From NCBI GenBank assembly GCA_902796705.1, contig CADBQF010000278.1, positions 1 to 5,138 of the forward strand: a DNA stretch of 5,138 nt. The letters run 5' to 3'. Positions 1 to 5,138 of the stretch are shown one piece after another; the first letter of the stretch is position 1; each line of letters opens with the position of its first letter. The notes under the pieces were generated by a model. It made no database searches, was not told where the DNA came from, and worked only from the letters and a program-made list of their open reading frames with translations. The stretch comes from Ruminococcus flavefaciens. Its GTDB lineage: Bacteria; Bacillota; Clostridia; Oscillospirales; Ruminococcaceae. A program made the position numbers and the translations under genes.

Positions 1-1
1 C

Positions 2-271
2 AGGGTATCTCCCGAAACAGTACCGCCGACGAGCTGTGAACAGGTGCTTAGTCTCCTTTTTGCGTTGTTTGAGAGCAATCCCGGCACGAAGATAGGAGAG
101 ATCTACATGAAGTATCAGAAGGAGATACTCCGTGAGACGGTCTACCGCCTTACACAGGTACTTGACGGCTTCACCGAAGTTGAACTGCTGATGGATACCA
201 AGGTCACGGACGAAAACGGCACAGAGGTAACAAAGCATACGGTCACAAAAATAAAACATTCCAAGAACTGA
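2..271 (+). CDS. 3' end of an unrecognised gene (5' truncated by the window edge)
   Basis: An open frame runs from the left edge to a TGA at 269-271, giving about 89 residues of a C-terminus. I do not recognise the family. The visible part reads as a soluble, charged segment: a short hydrophobic helix (VLSLLFALFES), a probable amphipathic helix (IYMKYQKEILRETVYRLTQVL), then an alternating, beta-like stretch and a basic Lys/His-rich tail. There is no signal peptide or obvious membrane span. A GTG at 44 could be read as a start, but it has no Shine-Dalgarno sequence and the frame is open and coding-like upstream of it, so a truncated gene is preferred. An ATG at 107 does have AGGAG at 94-98 with suitable spacing and would give a 54-residue protein; this is less likely. 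A strong terminator follows 13 bases after the stop, which supports a real gene end. The gene has no visible functional link to the downstream esterase. Confidence 0.6.
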   Translation, partial: RVSPETVPPTSCEQVLSLLFALFESNPGTKIGEIYMKYQKEILRETVYRLTQVLDGFTEVELLMDTKVTDENGTEVTKHTVTKIKHSKN

Positions 272-284
272 TATAATAACTATC

Positions 285-332
285 AACCGCAGCATCAACG
301 GACTATTTCCGGAGATGCTGCGGTTTTCTTTT
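285..332 (+). terminator. Intrinsic terminator of the left-edge gene
   Basis: A perfect 12-bp stem (AACCGCAGCATC at 285-296 with its complement at 314-325) is followed by TTTTCTTTT (324-332). Inside the loop, CGGA (299-302) can pair with TCCG (308-311), extending the hairpin across a small internal loop to a 5-base tip. The T-run lies only on the + strand side, so it ends transcription coming from the left gene and insulates the esterase gene downstream. Confidence 0.9.
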
Positions 333-477
333 GCAGTTGGCAGTATATGGACATCTGACGGCGGAGTGTGCATAATAATCGTTTGATAAAGAAATAACGA
401 AAATGATAGTTCATATATCAATCTGCGTTTTGGTATGATATGTCATGTTTTTGAGTCAAAACTGCATAAAAGGAATA
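333..477. other. AT-rich upstream regulatory region of the esterase gene, no gene
   Basis: No coding region is visible here. The stretch becomes increasingly AT-rich towards the promoter. It holds a weak alternative promoter-like pair (TTGATA at 383-388, GATAGT at 405-410, 16-base spacer) and a small perfect palindrome at 449-461, which is listed separately. I see nothing else in it that I can support. Confidence 0.5.
449..461. promoter_or_regulatory. 13-bp palindrome, possible operator upstream of the esterase promoter
   Basis: TTTTGA-G-TCAAAA is a perfect inverted repeat with 6-bp arms about one central base. It ends 16 bases upstream of the -35 box at 478, a usual place for an activator site. 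The short arms and AT-rich background mean it could be chance, and no regulator can be named from the sequence. Confidence 0.25.
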
Positions 478-506
478 TTGACTTTGAAAATTTTTTGTGA
501 TAAAAT
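478..506 (+). promoter_or_regulatory. Extended -10 sigma-A-type promoter of the dockerin esterase gene
   Basis: The -35 box is TTGACT (478-483) and the -10 box is TAAAAT (501-506), with the optimal 17-base spacer. TGA directly upstream of the -10 box (498-500) makes it an extended -10 promoter. The spacer is very A/T-rich, with a TTTTTT tract. Transcription would begin near 513, giving a leader of about 38 bases. Confidence 0.75.
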
Positions 507-536
507 TAAAACAGATAAAAATGACATAAAATTTAT

Positions 537-544
537 AAAGGAGG
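537..544 (+). promoter_or_regulatory. Consensus ribosome binding site (AAAGGAGG) for the esterase gene
   Basis: AAAGGAGG lies 6 bases before the ATG at 551 and is close to the full anti-Shine-Dalgarno complement. It fixes the start codon and suggests strong translation of the esterase. Confidence 0.9.
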
Positions 545-550
545 AATTTT

Positions 551-3500
551 ATGAAATTTAAGAAGCTTGTAAGCGGTGCCGCTTCACTCGCACTCTCCCT
601 CTCAGGACTTGCAGGTATCTCTCACGCAGCTCCGGCAAATACTCTCAAAGCCAGTGCTGCAGCGACAAACTGGAAGTTCGATTTCGGAGGAAGCGGTGCA
701 GCGAGCGGTTATACCGGTGTATCTGCCACGGACGGATATAATGCTTCCAGGGGATACGGTTTTGCTCAGACCGGAAATGTAACGAACGTAAGTGCAGGAG
801 GCACCGGTGTTACCGCCGATGCCGTAAAGTTCAACAACTACGGTTCAGGAAATACATTCAATGTTGACCTGCCGAAGGGACTTTACGAAGTTACCGTAAC
901 TATCGGCAACGCCCCCCGTACTTCTATCAAAATGGAAGGTATGTTCCAGATGATGAACCTCACCGGACGTGGAGCCAAGGAAACTGTACAGCTCCCGGTA
1001 ACTGACGGCCAGCTCAATTTACAGGCTGTAGAGGGTATGACAGGCAGGGAACAGTCGATATCCGCTGACGAGATAACACAGCTCAACACAACAGGCGTTA
1101 TGCCGCCTACTGTATGGATATGCGGCGACTCCACCGTTGCAAATTACTATAATACAGCAGATACCGCACAGCACGGTTGGGGACAGTTCTTCGGCGGATA
1201 TGTTTCGGGTTCAGGCTATAAGGTAAGGAATATGGCAACGAGCGGTCAGTACGCCAAGGGATTCTACGACGGCGGACAGTTCGCTCCTATCGAAGCCTAC
1301 GGCAAGAGCGGAGATTATTTCATAGTTTCTATCGGTATCAATGACACGAACTACTCAAATGCTTCTGAATACCACGATGTCGTTACGACTATGGTAAAGA
1401 AGGCAAAGGCAAAGGGCATTGAGGTAATTCTTGTCAAGCAGCAGGGAAGAAGAGGCGACCTCACAAGAAATCCGCTTCTCGGCGGCCGCTGGTTCGGCGG
1501 AGAACTCGACAAGATCGGTTCAGAGCAGAGCGTAAAGGTCGTTGACCTCTTTACTCCGTGGCAGGATTTCGGCCTTTCAGTAGGCTACGACGGTATGGCA
1601 GATTACTATGCTATACAGGCAAACGGTTCAGCCGATGATCTCCACCAGAGCAAGAAAGGCTCGCAGAAACTTGCAGAGCTTATGTTCAACCTTACAAAGA
1701 TAGGTGCAAAGGAGGCTATCGCTCCCGACCAGAACGTAAGCTATATGTTCAAGAACGTGAACAGCGGCCTTTACCTTGAAGTAGGAAGTGCAAAGGCTGA
1801 AGAAGGTGCTAATGTCCAGCAGTGGGGAGCATCAGGCCCGGCTGACCACAATACATGGCACTTCAAGCAGGCTCTGAATGAATACTACTATATTTATTCA
1901 AACTTAGCAGGCGGAGATACATACCTGCTCAATATCGCTGACGGCAGCAGAACGAACGGCGGAAATGTAAATATCGCTAAGAATAATGGCTACAGCGATC
2001 AGTATTTCAAAGTAGTCGATAACGGCGACGGAACAGTTACTCTCCTCACAAGAGCTTCCCGTGAAGCCTGTGCCGTAGAAGTCGGAAGTGCTTCAACTTC
2101 AAGCGGTGCAAACGTTCAGCAGTGGGAAGTAAATAACCACAACTGCCAGAAGTGGATAATGGAAGAAGTTGAATATCCCAAGACAACTACTACAACTTCC
2201 ACTACAACGACCACGACTACCACCACAACAACGACTCAGCCTCAGCAGAAGGTTAGATATCCCGGAGATGCAAACTGCGATAATAATGTCGATATCTCCG
2301 ATGCAGTCCTCATCATGCAGTGGCTCGCAAATCCTGAAAAGTACCCTATCAGCAAACTCGGAATGATCAATGCCGATGTTTACGGAAACAGCGACGGCGT
2401 TACAGGCCTTGATGCTCTCTTTGTACAGCAGGTAGAAGCTGGATCAGAAGCAAGACCTGCTCCTGTATACTACTACGAAGAGCCTGAAACGACGACAACG
2501 ACTACAACAACTACTACAGTACCGGCAACGACTCTTCCCGCAACTTATTACGCTGTAGAGCAAACATGGGATAAGGGCGTTACAGAGACAGTAAATGCCG
2601 GATTCACTATCGAGCAGGGTTATGTCAACCTTGACAACGTAAAGGGAAGCAATATCACATTCACAGTAAACGTCGCACAGAGCGGAAATTATATGACTCA
2701 TATCCGCTTTGCAAACGGTTCTGACGCTGACCGCAAGATGATGCTCTCAGTAAACGGCAATACAAATATGACATGGCTCCAGTCATTCGCTTCAACATCA
2801 GCATGGACTACATGGAACGAAGTCGGTATAGTTCTTCCGCTCAATGAAGGACAGAATACGATCAAATTTGAATCATACGTAGATCAGGGCGGCCCGAACC
2901 TCGACTACATCGACCTCACTCTCACAGACGAGCCGATCGCAGAGCCTTATGATCCGTCATCAGAGCAGACACCTGTTACGAATAACAATGTAACTCTCTA
3001 CCTCGCAGGAGATTCAACAGTTCAGTCATACAACGAGCGTGCAAGAACTCAGAACGGCGGCCCGATACAGGGCTGGGGATACTTCCTCGGCAGCTACTTC
3101 AACGATGACCTCACAGTTTACAATCACTCTATCGCCGGAAGAAGCTCAAAGAAGTTCTACGACGAGGGAAGATGGCAGACTATCGAGGACAGCCTCAAGC
3201 CGGGCGACTTCGTAATGATACAGTTCGCTATCAACGATTCCGGTGCTTCAAATGCAGACAGATACGCTCCTACCTGCGGAAATGTAAACAATCCCACATC
3301 AGGTTCATATGAGTGGTATATGACGCAGTTCATCAACGGAGCAAAGTCAAAGGGTGCAACACCTATACTCGTAACAACTACTCTCAGTGCAAAATCATAT
3401 TCCAACGGCAAATTCACAGGCAGCTACGGCAACTACTGCGATGCCTGCAAGAATCTTGCAAAGAAGTACAATATCCCCTGCATCGACCTCAATACTATAA

Positions 3501-3682
3501 TGGTAAATCATTATAATTCAGTCGGATACAATACAGCGTTATCGTATCACATGGCAGGAGTTGTTTCAGGAAGCACAGATATGACTCACTTCAACGATAC
3601 AGGTGCTAATATCATAGCAGGTCTCGTTGCAAAGGCTGTAAAGGATCAGTCAATAGCAGGTCTTTCAGGCTATCTGAAGTAA
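551..3682 (+). CDS. Secreted cellulosomal esterase: CE12-RICIN-dockerin-CBM35-CE12
   Basis: Probable pectin (rhamnogalacturonan) acetylesterase of 1043 residues, secreted and docked on a cellulosome. Order: signal peptide (1 to about 26, SHA|AP); beta-sandwich typical of CE12 N-termini (about 38-180); SGNH esterase A (about 186-385) with GDSTV (Ser194), Gly232, Asn264 and DDLH (Asp362, His365); ricin-type beta-trefoil (about 396-538) with QQW repeats; Thr linker (545-562); dockerin (about 569-630); Thr linker (647-656); CBM35/CBM6-like module (about 666-792) ending in NLDYIDL; SGNH esterase B (about 814-1035) with GDSTV (Ser822), AGRSS (Gly863), Asn895 and DMTH (Asp1010, His1013). Both catalytic sets look complete, but A lacks the GRSS of block II. 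The dockerin is internal rather than terminal. The ATG follows a consensus ribosome binding site and starts the signal peptide. Gene has its own promoter and terminator, so is monocistronic. Deacetylation is inferred from CE12-like motifs; xylan or another acetylated glycan is possible. Confidence 0.9.
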   Translation: MKFKKLVSGAASLALSLSGLAGISHAAPANTLKASAAATNWKFDFGGSGAASGYTGVSATDGYNASRGYGFAQTGNVTNVSAGGTGVTADAVKFNNYGSGNTFNVDLPKGLYEVTVTIGNAPRTSIKMEGMFQMMNLTGRGAKETVQLPVTDGQLNLQAVEGMTGREQSISADEITQLNTTGVMPPTVWICGDSTVANYYNTADTAQHGWGQFFGGYVSGSGYKVRNMATSGQYAKGFYDGGQFAPIEAYGKSGDYFIVSIGINDTNYSNASEYHDVVTTMVKKAKAKGIEVILVKQQGRRGDLTRNPLLGGRWFGGELDKIGSEQSVKVVDLFTPWQDFGLSVGYDGMADYYAIQANGSADDLHQSKKGSQKLAELMFNLTKIGAKEAIAPDQNVSYMFKNVNSGLYLEVGSAKAEEGANVQQWGASGPADHNTWHFKQALNEYYYIYSNLAGGDTYLLNIADGSRTNGGNVNIAKNNGYSDQYFKVVDNGDGTVTLLTRASREACAVEVGSASTSSGANVQQWEVNNHNCQKWIMEEVEYPKTTTTTSTTTTTTTTTTTTQPQQKVRYPGDANCDNNVDISDAVLIMQWLANPEKYPISKLGMINADVYGNSDGVTGLDALFVQQVEAGSEARPAPVYYYEEPETTTTTTTTTTVPATTLPATYYAVEQTWDKGVTETVNAGFTIEQGYVNLDNVKGSNITFTVNVAQSGNYMTHIRFANGSDADRKMMLSVNGNTNMTWLQSFASTSAWTTWNEVGIVLPLNEGQNTIKFESYVDQGGPNLDYIDLTLTDEPIAEPYDPSSEQTPVTNNNVTLYLAGDSTVQSYNERARTQNGGPIQGWGYFLGSYFNDDLTVYNHSIAGRSSKKFYDEGRWQTIEDSLKPGDFVMIQFAINDSGASNADRYAPTCGNVNNPTSGSYEWYMTQFINGAKSKGATPILVTTTLSAKSYSNGKFTGSYGNYCDACKNLAKKYNIPCIDLNTIMVNHYNSVGYNTALSYHMAGVVSGSTDMTHFNDTGANIIAGLVAKAVKDQSIAGLSGYLK
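2183..2236 (+). repeat. Poly-Thr linker 1 (ACN codon repeat)
   Basis: Eighteen codons encode Thr, with one Ser after the fifth, followed by a QPQQ tail. They form a flexible, probably O-glycosylated linker between the ricin-type module and the dockerin. All four Thr codons are used, so the DNA is an imperfect triplet repeat rather than a pure microsatellite. Confidence 0.85.
2489..2518 (+). repeat. Poly-Thr linker 2 (ACN codon repeat)
   Basis: Ten consecutive Thr codons (ACG, ACA and ACT mixed), followed by VPATTLPAT, separate the dockerin from the CBM35-like module. Together with linker 1 they leave the dockerin on flexible tethers on both sides. Confidence 0.85.
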
Positions 3683-3709
3683 TATCTGAAACAGAATAAC
3701 ATCTATCAG

Positions 3710-3740
3710 AGGGAGATCTTTCAGAAGGTCTCCCTTTTTT
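3710..3740 (+). terminator. Intrinsic terminator of the esterase gene
   Basis: An 11-bp stem (3710-3720 with 3725-3735, one T-G wobble) closes a TCAG tetraloop and runs into six T bases (3735-3740). It starts 28 bases after the TAA stop. It separates the esterase gene from the gene at 3887, so the two are not one operon. Confidence 0.9.
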
Positions 3741-3782
3741 ATGTATACGCTGTAAATAACAGATAATATTATACAGATTCTA

Positions 3783-3811
3783 TTGACTTTCAATAGATAT
3801 AATGATACAAT
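3783..3811 (+). promoter_or_regulatory. Extended -10 sigma-A-type promoter of the zincin-like gene
   Basis: The -35 box is TTGACT (3783-3788), the spacer 17 bases and the -10 box TACAAT (3806-3811), with TGA immediately before it (3803-3805). The layout matches the promoter at 478-506: both begin TTGACTTT and both have TGATAnAAT at the -10. The leader would be about 70 bases and contains a hairpin. Confidence 0.75.
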
Positions 3812-3830
3812 ATCAATATACAGATAAAGA

Positions 3831-3871
3831 TCTCAACAGCTTTAGGCAAGCTGTGGAAGATATATTTTTTT
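3831..3871 (+). promoter_or_regulatory. Leader hairpin followed by a T-run, possible attenuator or mRNA stabiliser
   Basis: ACAGCTT (3836-3842) pairs with AAGCTGT (3848-3854) around a 5-base loop. Outer pairing of 3830-3833 with 3858-3861 across a small internal loop is possible. Seven T bases follow (3865-3871), then the GGAGG ribosome binding site. The gap between the core stem and the T-run is longer than in a standard terminator, so full termination is unlikely. Partial attenuation or 5' mRNA protection is possible; neither is shown by sequence alone. Confidence 0.3.
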
Positions 3872-3873
3872 AT

Positions 3874-3878
3874 GGAGG
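3874..3878 (+). promoter_or_regulatory. Ribosome binding site that decides the start of the zincin-like gene
   Basis: GGAGG ends 8 bases before the ATG at 3887. An in-frame ATG at 3872 overlaps this site and has only a T-run upstream, so 3887 is the better start; it also gives a typical signal-peptide beginning (MKHLFRR). Confidence 0.85.
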
Positions 3879-3886
3879 ATACACTT

Positions 3887-5138
3887 ATGAAACACTTATT
3901 CAGAAGAACGGCAGCGGCTGTCTCGGCAGCAGCTCTGTCGTTATGCGGACTTCCGCTGACTTCGTTCCTGTTGCCGGAGACAAGTCTCGAAGCCCACGCA
4001 GAAGAGGCACTCCTTACCCGTGACGTATGGTGTGCCGGCGAGGACGTGAACCGCTGGGAGTCGGAACATTTCCAGTTCATCTGGGGAAAGACCGGTGCTG
4101 ATTCCTCAAAGGTCACACAGGCTTTTCTGGAGGAAAATGCAAAGAACCTCGAAGCCTGCTGGGACGTTTACATGAACGATCTCTCAATGGAGCCGCCTAC
4201 ACAGTCGGTAAATATGAGCCTTCGTGACGGCAAGAAGTACAAGGTGAATTTCTATATCTCAGGCACAGGACTGAAGCCTTTTGCTGATGACTGGGCGTAT
4301 ATGGGATACGACAATCAGGGATATGCCTTCATGTTCTGCTGTATAGGAGCTATGAACAATTCGCCCAATCCCTCATGGGTGCTTCCGCATGAATTCGGTC
4401 ATGTAGTTACGGCTCATCAGCTCGGCTGGAACGAGAACAAATACGTTCAGGCGTGGTGGGAAGCTATCGCCAACTGGTACAGAGAGCAATTCCTCTACTC
4501 GGATTATTATAAGCAGTGGGTGACTGATCCTGCGAGCGGTACGGATTATTTCGAGACATATATGAAAAATCTCTGCTTCACGCCTATCCTCGGACGTGAT
4601 AATTACGCATCATGGGCATTCATGCAGTATCTCACAGAGAATCCGGACGGACTTCCCGGCTACGGAAAGGACTTCATGAAGAACCTCATGCAGCAGGGAA
4701 AGCGTGATGAATATCCCTATCTTGAGATAGAGCGTGTATCAGGTGCAGACCTTAAAGATACCCTCGGTCACTATGCAAAGAGGCTTGCAACGCTCGACCT
4801 TGCCAGAAAGACGAACTATCTTGCACGCCAGAATGAACTTCTTGCCCGTGGAGAATGGAACTGGGGCGAGATATTCACAGTCCTCGACAGGAGCAGCAAG
4901 GAGGAGAACTATTATACCGTTCCCACAGAGAGAGCTCCCCAGCAGTTCGGAGTCAATATTATCCCCCTTGCTCCCGAAGGAGGAGAGATATCCGTAACTC
5001 TCGAAGGGCTTACAGATGTAAAGGGGGCTGACTGGAGAGCCTGCATCGCCATTGAGAGCAGAGCAGGACAGACGAGATATACCGACCTTTTCACCGCCGG
5101 ACAGACCATGACAGCTTCATTCGACGGCGGAAATGACA
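3887..5138 (+). CDS. Secreted zincin-like protein, DUF6055-like (3' truncated by the window edge)
   Basis: Open from the ATG to the right edge: 417 codons and no stop. The N-terminus is a Sec signal peptide: basic MKHLFRR, an Ala/Leu-rich core and likely cleavage after AHA (about residue 38). Cys20 does not sit in a lipobox. The mature part has a Trp/Phe-rich segment (about 46-160), then VLPHEFGH (His168, Glu169, His172) and WWEAIANW (Glu192). HExxH followed by Glu 20 residues after the second His is the spacing of thermolysin (His142, His146, Glu166), so a gluzincin-type zinc site with metallopeptidase activity is inferred. From about residue 341 a segment with NYYTVP and PQQFGVNIIPL looks like the start of a beta-sandwich. 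From memory the whole resembles DUF6055, whose function is not established. It has its own promoter and follows a terminator, so is not co-transcribed with the esterase. A dockerin or binding module could lie beyond the edge. Confident as a gene, moderate on family, low on substrate. Confidence 0.85.
   Translation, partial: MKHLFRRTAAAVSAAALSLCGLPLTSFLLPETSLEAHAEEALLTRDVWCAGEDVNRWESEHFQFIWGKTGADSSKVTQAFLEENAKNLEACWDVYMNDLSMEPPTQSVNMSLRDGKKYKVNFYISGTGLKPFADDWAYMGYDNQGYAFMFCCIGAMNNSPNPSWVLPHEFGHVVTAHQLGWNENKYVQAWWEAIANWYREQFLYSDYYKQWVTDPASGTDYFETYMKNLCFTPILGRDNYASWAFMQYLTENPDGLPGYGKDFMKNLMQQGKRDEYPYLEIERVSGADLKDTLGHYAKRLATLDLARKTNYLARQNELLARGEWNWGEIFTVLDRSSKEENYYTVPTERAPQQFGVNIIPLAPEGGEISVTLEGLTDVKGADWRACIAIESRAGQTRYTDLFTAGQTMTASFDGGND

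Noticed and set aside
107..271. Separate 54-residue gene starting at ATG 107 with AGGAG upstream
   Set aside because: The same frame is open and coding-like back to the window edge, so the AGGAG is more likely the by-chance Gly-Glu codons of a longer gene.
383..410. Second promoter TTGATA-16-GATAGT upstream of the esterase
   Set aside because: The -10 is poor (4 of 6) and a far better promoter lies at 478-506.
883..1134. Minus-strand open frame of 83 codons within the esterase gene
   Set aside because: It is antisense to the N-terminal beta-sandwich and the GDSTV motif of a well-supported gene, has no recognisable domain, and is explained by the codon structure of the sense strand.
2444..2701. 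Minus-strand open frame of 85 codons, Cys/Arg-rich
   Set aside because: Its Cys/Arg/Ser-rich product is simply the reverse reading of the Thr linker and the start of the CBM35-like module; no real domain.
3157..3417. Minus-strand open frame of 86 codons
   Set aside because: It lies wholly antisense to the second esterase domain, whose catalytic motifs confirm the + strand frame.
3872..3889. Alternative in-frame start at 3872 for the zincin-like gene
   Set aside because: It overlaps the ribosome binding site of the 3887 start and is preceded only by a T-run.
3906..3952. Lipoprotein signal for the zincin-like protein because of Cys20
   Set aside because: The residues before Cys20 (Leu-Ser-Leu) do not form a lipobox, since Leu at -1 is not accepted; ordinary signal peptidase cleavage after AHA is more likely.
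3802..4023. Plus-strand open frame of 73 codons overlapping the start of the zincin-like gene in another frame
   Set aside because: Its start lies inside the promoter and it has no ribosome binding site. The frame starting at 3887 has a GGAGG site, signal peptide and long open reading.
3790..4116. Minus-strand open frame of 108 codons over the promoter and start of the zincin-like gene
   Set aside because: It is antisense to a promoter, a ribosome binding site and a clear signal peptide; no family resemblance.

Overview
The window looks like chromosomal DNA from a cellulosome-producing, fibre-degrading Firmicute of the Ruminococcus flavefaciens / R. champanellensis type. The strongest sign is a dockerin of the Ruminococcus style (a GDANCD...DAVLIMQ...LANP first half, then a second calcium loop one residue longer than usual) inside a secreted multi-domain carbohydrate esterase. 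Gram-positive-type AAAGGAGG/GGAGG ribosome binding sites, poly-Thr linkers and a moderate GC content agree with this. The genus assignment is inference from memory of the family, not from a search.

Layout, all on the + strand: (1) 2-271, the 3' end of an unrecognised gene that enters from the left edge, closed by a strong intrinsic terminator at 285-332. (2) 333-550, an AT-rich regulatory region with a small palindrome (449-461), an extended -10 promoter (478-506) and a consensus ribosome binding site. (3) 551-3682, a 1043-residue secreted protein: signal peptide, beta-sandwich, CE12-type SGNH esterase, ricin-type beta-trefoil, Thr linker, dockerin, Thr linker, CBM35-like module, second CE12-type SGNH esterase. 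It is closed by a terminator at 3710-3740. (4) 3741-3886, a short intergenic region with a second promoter of the same architecture and a leader hairpin. (5) 3887 to the right edge, the first 417 codons of a second secreted protein. It has an HEFGH...WWEAIAN zinc-binding signature with thermolysin-like spacing and resembles, from memory, the DUF6055 family.

Each of the two secreted-protein genes has its own promoter, and the first is separated from its neighbours on both sides by terminators, so this is a set of monocistronic units rather than an operon. The esterase should remove acetyl groups from pectin (rhamnogalacturonan) or related acetylated polysaccharides while docked on a cellulosome scaffold and held to substrate by two binding modules. 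The second protein is a probable secreted metallopeptidase-like enzyme of unproven substrate. Near-identical promoter spacing and a shared motif just downstream suggest that the two could be expressed under similar conditions.

I found no RNA genes, mobile elements or CRISPR array. The points most worth following up are the twin but unequal esterase domains around an internal dockerin, the uncharacterised zincin-like protein, and the paired promoters.
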